This document shows positions 23,991 to 32,346 of a stretch of DNA of 64,000 bases, piece by piece. A program made the position numbers and the translations under genes. The notes under the pieces were generated by a model that was not told the origin of the DNA, ran no database searches, and saw only the letters and a program-made list of their open reading frames with translations. Each line of letters starts with the position of its first letter. Position 1 is the stretch's first letter. The stretch is from Nicoliella lavandulae (GTDB taxonomy: Bacteria > Bacillota > Bacilli > Lactobacillales > Lactobacillaceae): the NCBI RefSeq assembly GCF_037546185.1, contig NZ_JAWMWH010000003.1, positions 186,001 through 250,000 on the forward strand, written 5' to 3'.

Positions 23991-24803
23991 ATGAAAAAAT
24001 TTTTAGTGTTATTATTAGCTTCCACAGCATTTTTATTAATGATAAATACAAATGCCGAGGCAAGAATATCTGGTTATAGTTATAAAACTAACAATAAGGT
24101 AACAGTTACTAAATCAAAAAAGGTTTATAAGGTAACAACAGGCAACTATGAAGCTGCTAATAAATTTAAATATGTTGGTGACTTAGCAACTCATTCTACA
24201 ATCAAAGTTTCTAATTGGCTAATGAGTACAGGTGGTGGATATGCCATAAAGGGATATCAATTTCAACCAACAAAAGATTCATTCTATTTTGTTTTTAGTG
24301 GTGAAAATAGTAGTTGGTTCAAAAAATACAATGCTCAAGAAGAAATGAAATACAAAGAAAAACAACGCAATGAAAGATACAAAGAAAGTATGGCTAAGCT
24401 CAATGCCGAAATGGCTAAATCCACAGCAGCCATTAATAAAATTAAACGTGAAGAAAAAGCTGAAGATGAAAAGGATAAGCAACTTGTTAAAGATAATCCT
24501 CTTCTAACAACACAATATACATTTACAAGTGATAAAAGCGTTCTAGATAGTGCCAATTTTAGCTATGATAAGTCTATTAACACAATATATGAGGATTACA
24601 ACCCTGATGATCCTAAGGCTGTTTTACCAACTGGGTTTAACATAACAAGTGGAATGGATTGGGTAAACCTAAGTGACGATAGTATTAATAATCAAACCTC
24701 TGACTCTAGTGGTGTTACTTATGAATATATGAATGATAAATTTGCCAAAGAAAATGGATATGATCATGCTGGTTGGGTGAATGATAAAGGACTCGGAGCT
24801 TAG
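23991..24803 (+). CDS. Secreted prophage protein of unknown function
   Basis: 270 residues. Cleavable signal peptide (MKKFLVLLLASTAFLLMINT, cut near NAEA). An SH3/SLAP-like beta region (about 25-110; VTKSKKVYKVTTGNYEAANK), a charged coiled coil (about 115-165) and an acidic C-terminal part (VLPTGFNITSGMDWVN). AGGGGA precedes the ATG and it has its own terminator. It lies in the lysogeny block, so it is probably a lysogenic-conversion product exported by the host. Function not assigned. Confidence 0.7.
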   Translation: MKKFLVLLLASTAFLLMINTNAEARISGYSYKTNNKVTVTKSKKVYKVTTGNYEAANKFKYVGDLATHSTIKVSNWLMSTGGGYAIKGYQFQPTKDSFYFVFSGENSSWFKKYNAQEEMKYKEKQRNERYKESMAKLNAEMAKSTAAINKIKREEKAEDEKDKQLVKDNPLLTTQYTFTSDKSVLDSANFSYDKSINTIYEDYNPDDPKAVLPTGFNITSGMDWVNLSDDSINNQTSDSSGVTYEYMNDKFAKENGYDHAGWVNDKGLGA

Positions 24804-24817
24804 AAATAACATTATAA

Positions 24818-24866
24818 ATAAGGGAACATTGCAAGCTCATTATGCTCACAATGTTCCCTTATTTAT
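24818..24866 (+). terminator. Terminator of the secreted-protein gene
   Basis: Stem ATAAGGGAACATTG / CAATGTTCCCTTAT, loop about 17 bases, followed by TTATATAATTT; bidirectional in form. Confidence 0.88.
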
Positions 24867-24913
24867 ATAATTTAATTGTTATAGTTATAAGTATTTGGAC
24901 TTATTACTAATCA

Positions 24914-25159
24914 TTATCTCAAACTCTTAGTATAGCCATTAGCTTTGGCCCATGATAATGAAACTTTAGTCCAGTGATGATTAACTTTGCCACGGCCAAA
25001 ACGCCTGCCGGGATTGTATGAGTGATATTTTCTACCATTACCATGCAATTCTACCCAAACCGATTGGGCACTAGCAACTGGTGTAAAAGTATTGTCTAAA
25101 GTGCTAGTTGTCGTAAATAACGTTAGCACAGTTAACATGAAAATAACTAGTTTCTTCAT
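24914..25159 (-). CDS. Small secreted basic protein
   Basis: 81 residues from ATG 25159, seven bases after AAAGGAGGTG; the GTG three codons earlier lies inside that site. Signal peptide with cleavage after ASA, giving a mature basic peptide of about 50 residues (VWVELHGNGRKYHSYNPGRR, FGRGKVNHHWTKVSLSWA) rich in Arg, His and Trp. It is 14 bases downstream of the repressor gene, so it is likely cotranscribed with it in the lysogen. Could be a host-surface or bacteriocin-like factor; no evidence decides. Confidence 0.65.
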   Translation of the reverse strand: MKKLVIFMLTVLTLFTTTSTLDNTFTPVASAQSVWVELHGNGRKYHSYNPGRRFGRGKVNHHWTKVSLSWAKANGYTKSLR

Positions 25160-25173
25160 ATATATCACCTCCT

Positions 25174-25818
25174 TTATAGTTGTGTAATTACTTGAATCGC
25201 TTTACCGAGGATTCGACTATCTTCACTGCCGTCTAAAATGATTGGATCGTATTTATCATTGATTGCCATTAGTAAGACTTGGCTACCAATATGCTTAACC
25301 TTTTTAAGTGTTGCTTCATTGCCAATCAGAACGGCAGCAATTTCGCCATCTTCCACTGTAGGTTGTTGATGAATCACGACTAAAGCACCGTCTTGAATAC
25401 GGGGTTCCATTGAATCACCTTTGCAACGTAAGCAGAAATTAGTGCCACTTGGTAGCGTACCTTTGACCATTGGCGTATAGCCATCAATGTTTTGCTTAGC
25501 TAAAATTGGTTCGCCGCAAGCTATCTCACCTAAAATTGGTAGATTAACAGTGTTGGTGTCGTTAAGTGCAATCACATTATTCGGTGTTGTTGGATCAATA
25601 CCAGCCCATTCGAACATTTGATTAGAAGGAACATTTAATCCATTTGCTAGTTTCTTGAGTGTTTTTGGTTTTGGCACACTTTTAAAGCCTCTTTCAATTT
25701 GAGAAATCATTGAGAACGAAACACCGGACTTATACGCTAAATGTCTTAGCGAATAGCCACGTTCCGTTCTAACCTTTCTTAATTTTTCTCCAAAAGCTTC
25801 ATTAGTAGCGTTTGCCAT
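25174..25818 (-). CDS. CI-type phage repressor with S24 peptidase domain
   Basis: 214 residues from ATG 25818 (GGGTG eight bases upstream; a longer start at 25833 is possible). XRE helix-turn-helix at about 10-60 (GYSLRHLAYKSGVSFSMISQ) and a LexA/CI-like autoprotease: cleavage region GEIACGEP, catalytic Ser in KGDSMEP and Lys in ATLKKVKH. It maintains lysogeny and is cleaved on SOS induction. It faces the Cro-like gene across repeated operator half sites. Confidence 0.95.
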   Translation of the reverse strand: MANATNEAFGEKLRKVRTERGYSLRHLAYKSGVSFSMISQIERGFKSVPKPKTLKKLANGLNVPSNQMFEWAGIDPTTPNNVIALNDTNTVNLPILGEIACGEPILAKQNIDGYTPMVKGTLPSGTNFCLRCKGDSMEPRIQDGALVVIHQQPTVEDGEIAAVLIGNEATLKKVKHIGSQVLLMAINDKYDPIILDGSEDSRILGKAIQVITQL

Positions 25819-25869
25819 ATCATTCACACCCATCGTTATTTGATAATGCAATATTATCACTCATTTGTT

Positions 25870-25945
25870 GCTTTGTGTAATAAATAGCAGAAAAATACAC
25901 AAAAAGTGTTTACTTTTATGCACAAGGTGTTATAATAGTAACTGT
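25870..25945. promoter_or_regulatory. CI/Cro divergent operator-promoter region
   Basis: Repeated half sites: TTTGTGTAA (about 25872), ACAC-AAAAA-GTGT (25897-25909) and GCACAAGGTG (25920-25929). The rightward promoter is TTTACT ... TATAAT (about 25909-25936, 16-base spacer) overlapping the last two sites. The layout is that of a lambda-like switch. Confidence 0.65.
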
Positions 25946-25968
25946 AATAAAGAAAGGGGGTAAGAAAA

Positions 25969-26211
25969 ATGAAATACAGAATGCGATTAAGAGATGATGT
26001 TAACCTTACAGGTTTAATCTTTGAACACGGTCTCACAATGAGCGACTTTGCTAAAGTTGTAGGCGTTACTAGAAGCTACATTTATCAAATTGCACACCGT
26101 AAGCAAAACCCTTCTGTTAAGTTAGCATCTAAGATTGAAAAATCACTTAATGCTAAGCACCACTCTATTTTTTTAGTCACCTATGTGCACAAAAGTACAC
26201 AAGTAACTTAA
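25969..26211 (+). CDS. Cro-like helix-turn-helix protein
   Basis: 80 residues. XRE domain about 15-65 (LIFEHGLTMSDFAKVVGVTR, SYIYQIAHRKQNPSVKLA). First rightward gene, AAAGGGGG upstream of the ATG. It should antagonise CI by competing for the operators. Confidence 0.85.
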   Translation: MKYRMRLRDDVNLTGLIFEHGLTMSDFAKVVGVTRSYIYQIAHRKQNPSVKLASKIEKSLNAKHHSIFLVTYVHKSTQVT

Positions 26212-26256
26212 TCAAGTAACCATTGCTCTTTGACAATCAAATACACAGCAGTTTAA

Positions 26257-26848
26257 TCAGCAGTAGTTATTAACGAATCTGGAATGTACAGCTTAATTCT
26301 TAGTAGCAAATTGCCATCGGCAAGAGAATTCAAACGTTGGGTTACTTCAGTTGTTCTTCCACAAATTCGTAAGACTGGCAGCTATCACCAAGAAAGCCCC
26401 GTACCTGTAGATGAAGAGCATTTTGGTGAATTTGCTGATCGGTTGCCTAAAAACTTTCATCAAGCATTGCTACAAATGGCCGATATGGAAGATGAAATTC
26501 AATACTACAAACCTAGGGCCAAACGATTTGACTTGTATATGTCATCAAGATTCTACTGGACGACAACACAAATCGCAGAAAATTATGGCTTAAGCGCTAG
26601 AGAATTGAATAATTTGTTACATCAGTTTGGAGTTCAGTATAAGCAAGGCGAACGTTGGTATCTATATGCTCAATACAAAGGAAATGGCTCCAAGTGGAAG
26701 ACGTTACACTAGCAGCTTCTGGACAGAAGCCGGAAGAATGTTCATTGATTCATTACTAGAAACTGTCGATTTACGTGATGTAAATGTACGTAATTATTTA
26801 GGTAACAAGAAAGTTATTCCTTTGAACAATGATAGTGATTGGCTTTAG
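26257..26848 (+). pseudogene. BRO/KilAC antirepressor, N-terminally deleted and frameshifted
   Basis: The frame opens after a stop at 26254 in the middle of a BRO-N domain (VVINESGMYSLILSSKLPSA, then EFKRWVTSVVLPQIRKTGSY), so the first half of that domain is missing. A KilAC DNA-binding domain follows (WTTTQIAENYGLSARELNNL). It breaks near 26690 and resumes in the +1 frame (SGRRYTSSFWTEAGRMFIDS) up to 26848. Both lesions argue for a decayed gene. An intact antirepressor is found at 28814. Confidence 0.82.
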
Positions 26849-26885
26849 ACAAACGGATGACTCAAATTAGAAAGGATGATTAATT

Positions 26886-27308
26886 ATGGATTACAAAAAA
26901 ATTCTTGAAGATGAAATTAAGAAGCTTCAGAACGGTAACTATTTCGAAGAAAACCAACAGTTTCAAGCTTCATCAACCATTTTAGAAATTGTTAAGTATC
27001 TCAATTCTGAAAAAGAAAAAAAGGATCGTAGCTTAAACGCAGCTACAATCCAAAAACAAGTTAATGATGTTTTAGATAAGAGATTTAAAGAAGCAGAAAA
27101 GCATCTGTTCGGAGAAAAAGATTCAGACTTAGAAAAAATCCAAAAAGAAAAACAGTGGCTAATCAAATATCTTGGAAAAGACAAGTTAAATGAATTAACC
27201 GCTGCTTTAGATAAATTTAGAAATGATAACAAAGTTGACCATTTGACCTTAAAAGAGGTAGTTAACTTTGAATATCATTGTCTGCTCCTTCCTTCCACTC
27301 GAGACTGA
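26886..27308 (+). CDS. Hypothetical helical phage protein
   Basis: 140 residues, highly charged and helical with coiled coil (about 40-100; RFKEAEKHLFGEKDSDLEKI). GAAAGGATG lies upstream. The tail NFEYHCLLLPSTRD looks unlike the rest, so the end may be frameshifted. No family recognised. Confidence 0.6.
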   Translation: MDYKKILEDEIKKLQNGNYFEENQQFQASSTILEIVKYLNSEKEKKDRSLNAATIQKQVNDVLDKRFKEAEKHLFGEKDSDLEKIQKEKQWLIKYLGKDKLNELTAALDKFRNDNKVDHLTLKEVVNFEYHCLLLPSTRD

Positions 27309-27401
27309 CTTGGAATAGAGATAGAAAAATTGATATCAGATAAGGTACAAAACGATTACTTAAATAAAGCAACTATAGAGCATTAAAGGGGGTCAGCTTA
27401 A

Positions 27402-27629
27402 ATGGAAGCAATACTTTTTTACAAAAGAATGGGATGTAGAAAAACTGTCGATGTAATTAAAGATACGAACATTATAGTCAGCATACTATTAGAGCAAAAG
27501 AACATTTTAAGACTTACAAAAGACACCAAACTTGATGTTTCAAAAGAAGAAAGATATGTAGATCGTTTTAAACAAAAAAAGCTTTACCTTTTAGTGGAAG
27601 GTAAAACTTTCCTTGTTAAAAATGATTAG
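27402..27629 (+). CDS. Hypothetical small phage protein
   Basis: 75 residues, mixed alpha/beta, basic (VDVIKDTNIIVSILLEQKNI, YVDRFKQKKLYLLVEGKTFL). AAAGGGGG precedes the ATG. Convergent with the DUF2513 gene, whose stop is 4 bases away. No family recognised. Confidence 0.55.
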   Translation: MEAILFYKRMGCRKTVDVIKDTNIIVSILLEQKNILRLTKDTKLDVSKEERYVDRFKQKKLYLLVEGKTFLVKND

Positions 27630-27633
27630 ATGA

Positions 27634-28044
27634 TTATGGCAAATTTAAAGATTGTTTAACCACAGAAGCGATAACCTGACTAGCAATATTTCCCATCATG
27701 GATAGAGAAACACTAGTGAATGATTTTGTCGCTTTCTTAGTGTCGCTCCAGATCTTCGGATCACGAATATTGTCTAAATATTTATGTCCCTCCCATGTGA
27801 TTTCCTCAATGCTGTTAATTTGCACTATGTTATTGCCACCAATTCCATGAGAAACGGAAATTCCTCCAGTAATATAACTTGCTTCCTTTAATTTTTCAAG
27901 GGAATAAAGTATTTCGTCATTTGTAAAATCTTTACTTTCTGATAAATCTTTAATTAGATTTTGAGGGCTCTCATCATCAGCAAAATTAACATTTGATTCA
28001 ATCCAAAGTAAGCACTCTCGAACACAGTCATGATTAAGTTTCAT
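27634..28044 (-). CDS. DUF2513-family protein
   Basis: 136 residues. MKLNHDCVRECLLWIESNVN at the N-terminus and EITWEGHKYLDNIRDPKIWS near residue 85 are the marks of DUF2513, common in Firmicute prophages. A winged-helix-like core is probable. It is transcribed against the early genes, perhaps as lysogenic cargo. GGGAGG precedes the ATG. Function unknown. Confidence 0.75.
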   Translation of the reverse strand: MKLNHDCVRECLLWIESNVNFADDESPQNLIKDLSESKDFTNDEILYSLEKLKEASYITGGISVSHGIGGNNIVQINSIEEITWEGHKYLDNIRDPKIWSDTKKATKSFTSVSLSMMGNIASQVIASVVKQSLNLP

Positions 28045-28103
28045 TAAAAGTCACCTCCCTTCGTGGAGCAATTCAATTATAACAAGAAAGGAAGATTAGC
28101 TAC

Positions 28104-28301
28104 ATGAAACTTAAATCACTGGTAGTTACTGATGACATTGGAAACTTTGAAAACGTAGAAATGAAGCCCGCTTCTTCGAATATTCAATCGATGTTTCCGG
28201 ACTTTAAAGTTTGGGAAGTAATTGATAGTGACGGAGATATTTACTATGTAAATTCTCTATACATTTCAACGTTTCAAATTGAAAACAGTTCAGAAGAATA
28301 A
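28104..28301 (+). CDS. Hypothetical small phage protein
   Basis: 65 residues, acidic, mostly beta-like (DFKVWEVIDSDGDIYYVNSL). GAAAGGAAG lies upstream of the ATG, and the next gene follows at 15 bases. No family recognised. Confidence 0.6.
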   Translation: MKLKSLVVTDDIGNFENVEMKPASSNIQSMFPDFKVWEVIDSDGDIYYVNSLYISTFQIENSSEE

Positions 28302-28316
28302 GAAGGAAGTGATTAT

Positions 28317-28478
28317 ATGGCACACCTTAACGGGATGAATAAACCAATGAGTGATTATCAACGAATCATTATTGAAACTGCAGAAGAAAATCCTAAAACC
28401 ATTGCTGAAATCATTAACGGTGATTTCTACTTAGCAGACGGCTTTAGGATTCGAATTAAGCCAGTCTATGATGACTAG
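28317..28478 (+). CDS. Hypothetical 53-residue phage protein
   Basis: MAHLNGMNKPMSDYQRIIIE, then a helix and FYLADGFRIRIKPVYDD. GAAGGAAG is eight bases before the ATG. Its end overlaps the convergent DUF2188-like gene by 4 bases. No family recognised. Confidence 0.6.
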   Translation: MAHLNGMNKPMSDYQRIIIETAEENPKTIAEIINGDFYLADGFRIRIKPVYDD

Positions 28479-28696
28479 CCTTTAATATTTCTTGGGTCGT
28501 GGCCATAACTATTCTTAAGATCAATTTGACCATTTCTTTTTTGAGAAATGAATTCAGAATTTTGATTTTTAGCGATATCAATTCCGTAGTCAATTGCGTC
28601 TTGCTTTTTGTCGAATAGCTTTGTAGCACGATGATTACCAGCGCCTTTCACGGCCCATTGATTGCCTCGAGGCACAACCCATTGGTTCTTGCCCAT
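28475..28696 (-). CDS. DUF2188-like small protein
   Basis: 73 residues from ATG 28696 with GAAGGGGG nine bases upstream. The pattern W-V-V-P...W-A-V-K-G-A-G...T-K-L-F-D-K-K-Q-D-A-I-D-Y-G...N...S-E is that of DUF2188, a small alpha/beta domain frequent in mobile elements. Function unknown. Confidence 0.72.
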   Translation of the reverse strand: MGKNQWVVPRGNQWAVKGAGNHRATKLFDKKQDAIDYGIDIAKNQNSEFISQKRNGQIDLKNSYGHDPRNIKG

Positions 28697-28813
28697 ATTT
28701 ACACCCCCTTCCATTAGGGTGTTTGGCAAATGAGCCAACAACTTAATTATATCAGCGTTTATTACCTAACTGATGTAAATTACACAAAACATAAATAAAA
28801 AGGAGATTTTACC

Positions 28814-29536
28814 ATGAAAGACATTAAAGAAATTATTCCAATTAAGAAAGATAAAGAAGGCAACCAAGCCATATCAATGAGAGATTTATACAAATGGTTA
28901 GATGCTAGAGCAGAGTTTACAACTTGGTCAAAGAGAATGTTTAGCTACGGATTTACTGAAAACGTTGATTTTGTCGGTTTTGACAAAATTGTCAATTCCG
29001 ATAAAGGGTTTGGTGGCCACCTAAAAGTTAGGGATTATGTAATCACATTAGATACCGCTAAAGAAATTTCCATGATTCAACGTAACGATAAGGGCAAGCA
29101 AGCTAGAAAATACTTTATCAGCATGGAAAAGCAAGCTAAACAACAATTATTGCCAAAAACGCCGCAAGAAATGACGAGAGCATTGCTAGAAAACATGGAT
29201 GCTAATAATGAAGATATTAAAGCGCTTAAAAGTGATGTTAGTTTTCTGAAAAGCGAACGTAAGTTAACCAGTCCTGAATACTCATACATTTCTAAGACCG
29301 TTAATCGTAATGTTTACAAAATTGTCAATGACAAAGGCTTAAACAAAGACCAGAAAAACTTGCTATTCAAAGATATCAGCAGTCAAATTCTATCTTTAAC
29401 AGGCGTTCGCTTTAGATCACAGCTTCAGCTTAAGCATTTCGATGATGTATGTGAATTATTAGACAACTGGTATCCATCATCTAAGACGATGGTTGAAGTT
29501 AGAAAAATTGGTAACCAAACAAAATTAGATGTTTAG
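28814..29536 (+). CDS. Phage antirepressor (AntA/AntB plus ORF6C domains)
   Basis: 240 residues. N-terminal AntA/AntB domain (about 15-95: AISMRDLYKWLDARAEFTTW, GFTENVDFVGF, YVITLDTAKEISMIQRNDKG) and a C-terminal ORF6C-like domain (150-235: ISKTVNRNVYKIVNDKG, QLQLKHFDDVCELLDNWYP). It should release CI repression. It is complete, in contrast to the decayed BRO/KilAC gene upstream. AAAAGGAG precedes the ATG. Confidence 0.9.
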   Translation: MKDIKEIIPIKKDKEGNQAISMRDLYKWLDARAEFTTWSKRMFSYGFTENVDFVGFDKIVNSDKGFGGHLKVRDYVITLDTAKEISMIQRNDKGKQARKYFISMEKQAKQQLLPKTPQEMTRALLENMDANNEDIKALKSDVSFLKSERKLTSPEYSYISKTVNRNVYKIVNDKGLNKDQKNLLFKDISSQILSLTGVRFRSQLQLKHFDDVCELLDNWYPSSKTMVEVRKIGNQTKLDV

Positions 29537-29550
29537 AAAGGAAGACTAAC

Positions 29551-29874
29551 ATGAAATCAACTAATCGAGAAAAGAAATTATACAAAGAAATGGACGCGTA
29601 CAAGGCTATGAGAGTCGATGAAATTATGTTTGATGAAATAATTGGCAACCCAAGACCTACTAAAGAAACAATTTATGGACTAGCAGGTCACATTGCTGAC
29701 CTAGAACAACGAATCATTGCTTATAACTACATTGCTTATAACGAGCCAGAGGAATTATTAGATCGGTTAATGCAAGATATGGATAATGGAATGATTAATA
29801 ATGACAACGATTCTTGGAAAAATAGCATTGCCAAAGTTAAAAAAATCATTCTTAACACAGACGAGGAGGAATAG
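29551..29874 (+). CDS. Hypothetical phage early protein
   Basis: 107 residues, acidic and helical (YGLAGHIADLEQRIIAYNYI). GAAAGGAAG upstream; the next gene starts two bases after its stop. No family recognised. Confidence 0.65.
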   Translation: MKSTNREKKLYKEMDAYKAMRVDEIMFDEIIGNPRPTKETIYGLAGHIADLEQRIIAYNYIAYNEPEELLDRLMQDMDNGMINNDNDSWKNSIAKVKKIILNTDEEE

Positions 29875-29876
29875 AT

Positions 29877-30101
29877 ATGACAGATTTTGCAGGAGTAGCA
29901 GTCGTTGCACTAGCAGCATATGCATTTGGGTACACGATATGTAAGTGCGGCGGATTCATCAATTTTATCAAGTATGAGCTGTCAGATGATGAACCAGTCA
30001 AAGCAAAGAAGACTGAAATCAAACCAGCTAAGCATGTTTACGATTGGAACAAAGATGAAGGCTTCAAAGACTCATTTCACAACAGAAGGGGGGCTGCATG
30101 A
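29877..30101 (+). CDS. Small membrane-anchored phage protein
   Basis: 74 residues: an N-terminal transmembrane helix (FAGVAVVALAAYAFGYTICK) and a charged cytoplasmic tail (KAKKTEIKPAKHVYDWNKDE). GAGGAGG upstream. Overlaps the next ATG by four bases. Confidence 0.65.
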   Translation: MTDFAGVAVVALAAYAFGYTICKCGGFINFIKYELSDDEPVKAKKTEIKPAKHVYDWNKDEGFKDSFHNRRGAA

Positions 30102-30250
30102 TGCTTAGAACAACGCAAAAAAGCCACCAGAACGCAAATTCTGATGACTTAGGTTTGAAGCTATTAATAAGCAATTTAATTAGCTTTAATCCTACTACTA
30201 AATTCAAAGAAAATCAAATTCTATGGGGGCTAATTAAATGGACGAATTAA
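30098..30250 (+). CDS. Hypothetical 50-residue phage protein
   Basis: MMLRTTQKSHQNANSDDLGL followed by a hydrophobic-helical second half (KLLISNLISFNPTTK). The ribosome site AAGGGGGG is strong and the ORF overlaps genes on both sides by a few bases, as in a compact phage operon. No family recognised. Confidence 0.55.
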   Translation: MMLRTTQKSHQNANSDDLGLKLLISNLISFNPTTKFKENQILWGLIKWTN

Positions 30251-30726
30251 ACGTAAACAACGAGGAACAAGAATTCAAGATTGATAGTGATCAACTAGCT
30301 AACTGGGCATTCATGAAGATTGCCGAAAACGATGCAGAGGTCAAGCGTTTGAAGGAGCAACACCAAGTCTACATTAAACAAGCTGACGAATGGTATCAAC
30401 GCAAAGCAAGTAAGGCTATTGATAGCAGCGAATACCTCAAGCAAAAGCTCGATGAATATCGGCAAACACAGCCGAATCAAAAGGTCGATGTACCAGCTGG
30501 TCAAACCATCGTTAGACACACAAATAAGCCTATCTACGATGATGTAAAGCTAACTGAGTATGTTCGTAGCAACGCACCCGAAATGCTCAAATATAGCGTG
30601 GATAAGACCAAATTCAAAAAGACCATCAAGAACGTTGATGGCAAGGCTATCGATGAGAATGGTCAAATCGTTGACGGGATGCATTTCGAACAGAATGAAT
30701 CCGTCAGCTTCAAACTCAACAAGTAA
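30238..30726 (+). CDS. Host-nuclease inhibitor Gam / Gp157-like protein
   Basis: 162 residues. N-terminal helices with coiled coil (about 20-65; QLANWAFMKIAENDAEVKRL), then a small beta domain (VPAGQTIVRHTNKPIYDD). This two-part shape and the place directly upstream of the recombination ATPase match Gam-like or Gp157-like genes of lactobacillus phages, which protect DNA ends from host nuclease. Assignment rests mostly on context. Confidence 0.55.
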   Translation: MDELNVNNEEQEFKIDSDQLANWAFMKIAENDAEVKRLKEQHQVYIKQADEWYQRKASKAIDSSEYLKQKLDEYRQTQPNQKVDVPAGQTIVRHTNKPIYDDVKLTEYVRSNAPEMLKYSVDKTKFKKTIKNVDGKAIDENGQIVDGMHFEQNESVSFKLNK

Positions 30727-30738
30727 GGGGGTTCTAGT

Positions 30739-31467
30739 ATGCAACTAATCAAAGCAAGCAATATCGTACGGCAAGATAGTTGGAAGATGCTTGTCTACGC
30801 TAAGGCAGGGGTTGGTAAGACTAGCTTGATCCGTGATTTACCAGGCAAGACCTTGGTGCTTGATTTAGACAATTCTAGCCGTGTACTGAGCGGACTAGAC
30901 AACGTAACGGTCGCTTCAATCGATAGAAGCCAACCAATCGAAGACGTAGCTAGTTTTATGAAGCAATTCAAGAGCTGGATTGAAAAGGGCAACTTCGACA
31001 ATCTAGTTATCGATAATGTTTCTAGTTTTGAAAAAGACTGGTTCACTGAACAGGCTCGCAAGTCATCGTCGCAGCTCAGTAACCAGATTCAAGACTACTC
31101 GGCATGGACTAACTACTTTAATCGCTGGATTGCCAGTGCCTTATCAGTCCATATCAATGTACTAATCACCGCATGGGAATCAACACGCAAGTTCGTCACG
31201 AGCCTTGGTCAAGAGGTCAATCGATATGTACCCGAGGTCAGAGACGCGGTCATGGATAGCTTGATTGGTCACGTTGATGTGTGCGGACGCATGATGATCA
31301 GTCAAAAGCCTGGTAGCGAAGGCAAACGATTCATCTTACTAGAAGGTAACGACAATATCTACGCTAAGAACCGTCTTGATGACCGTAAAGCAGCACAACC
31401 ACAAGACTTATTCCCACAACTAAAACAAGCAGACGAAGGAGATAATCAAAATGAAAATGAGCTTTAA
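30739..31467 (+). CDS. Phage recombination ATPase (AAA_24, Sak4-like)
   Basis: 242 residues. Walker A AKAGVGKTS (21-29), Walker B-like LVLDLDNSSRV and NLVIDNVSSFEKDW, then VLITAWESTRK, typical of the RecA-fold AAA_24/Sak4 group of single-strand annealing or recombination mediators. It overlaps the DUF669 gene by 17 bases; the pair occurs together in many Firmicute phages. Confidence 0.85.
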   Translation: MQLIKASNIVRQDSWKMLVYAKAGVGKTSLIRDLPGKTLVLDLDNSSRVLSGLDNVTVASIDRSQPIEDVASFMKQFKSWIEKGNFDNLVIDNVSSFEKDWFTEQARKSSSQLSNQIQDYSAWTNYFNRWIASALSVHINVLITAWESTRKFVTSLGQEVNRYVPEVRDAVMDSLIGHVDVCGRMMISQKPGSEGKRFILLEGNDNIYAKNRLDDRKAAQPQDLFPQLKQADEGDNQNENEL

Positions 31468-32056
31468 TCCAAACGAAGTTAAGGACTATGCAGGACAAAA
31501 CGACTTTAGTCCACTACCAACCGGTAACTATGAAGTAATCGTCAAGAGCGTTGGCGAGAACACGACTAGAAATGGTCGTAAATCAATGCAACTAGAGTTA
31601 GTGATCAGAAACGACCTTGATAACGTACCAGGATTAGCAGAGACCAACGCTAAGTACCATAACCGTCATGTCTTTCTCGATTTATGGACTGACAAGTCTG
31701 ACAACCAAAGCTACAACGTCAAGGATATCCAAAGCTTGCTATATCAAGCTGGATTCAACCAACCAGAGTTAGATTTTCCGCTAGACTTTATCAATTTCAT
31801 GACCAAGAAGCCACTCAAGGCTTTCATCAAGAAAGAAAAGAACGACTTTAATGGCAAAGTCACGGAACGGAACAGAGTTGCTCCTTACAACGTGACTAAG
31901 ACCGACTTTCCGAACGTACAACACCAGTGGAGTGACGTACACGCCAGCGAAAGTCAATCAACCCCAGACTTCAAGGTAAACTTCAACGACAGCAATAGTA
32001 CTGATTCATTCAATGGTGAACAGCAAGCAATCTCGGATGATGATTTACCTTTCTAA
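31451..32056 (+). CDS. DUF669 protein, probable ssDNA-binding
   Basis: 201 residues. LPTGNYEVIVKSVGENTTRN, KSMQLELVIRNDLDN, HNRHVFLDLWTDKS and the acidic C-terminal tail ending DDDLPF match DUF669, which has an OB-like fold. The DDDLPF tail is what SSB proteins use to contact partners. Likely works with the Sak4-like ATPase. Confidence 0.85.
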   Translation: MKMSFNPNEVKDYAGQNDFSPLPTGNYEVIVKSVGENTTRNGRKSMQLELVIRNDLDNVPGLAETNAKYHNRHVFLDLWTDKSDNQSYNVKDIQSLLYQAGFNQPELDFPLDFINFMTKKPLKAFIKKEKNDFNGKVTERNRVAPYNVTKTDFPNVQHQWSDVHASESQSTPDFKVNFNDSNSTDSFNGEQQAISDDDLPF

Positions 32057-32065
32057 GCTACTGAA

Positions 32066-32104
32066 AAGACGAGCTAGCGTAACTAGCCGAACGGGTGGGA
32101 TGCC
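32066..32104 (+). other. Two short RNA hairpins before the replication genes
   Basis: GCTAG-CGTAA-CTAGC and CGGG-TGGGATG-CCCG stand side by side without a T tract, 12 bases before an AAAGGAG. A similar GTGGG-TGTAAT-GCCCAC hairpin precedes the gene at 37586. Confidence 0.5.
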
Positions 32105-32125
32105 CGATAAGAAAGGAGCAACGAA

Positions 32126-32346
32126 ATGACAAAACTGATCAAGCAGCGTAAAAGCAATTTATGGAGTAGACCATTGGTAATCAAATCCTTAAGGACTACA
32201 ACTTAAAATCATTCAATCTTATGAGCAAAGATATGATCAACAAACTAATTAAGCAGTATACAGGGTTCGTTGAAAGCTATAACAAAATGGTTAAGCCTAG
32301 GGATGCATCAGGGAATGCAAACTCAGCTGGGAAGGAACAACGCTAA
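32126..32346 (+). pseudogene. Small phage gene, apparently broken
   Basis: ATG 32126 with AAAGGAG opens a 26-residue frame (MTKLIKQRKSNLWSRPLVIK). A different frame after 32169 reads as a sensible protein (TIGNQILKDYNLKSFNLMSK, INKLIKQYTGFVESYNKMVK) to TAA 32344-32346, which overlaps the next start as TAATG. That frame has ATG GAG TAG at 32161, one base from a Tyr codon. A frameshift or nonsense mutation is likely. Confidence 0.45.
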
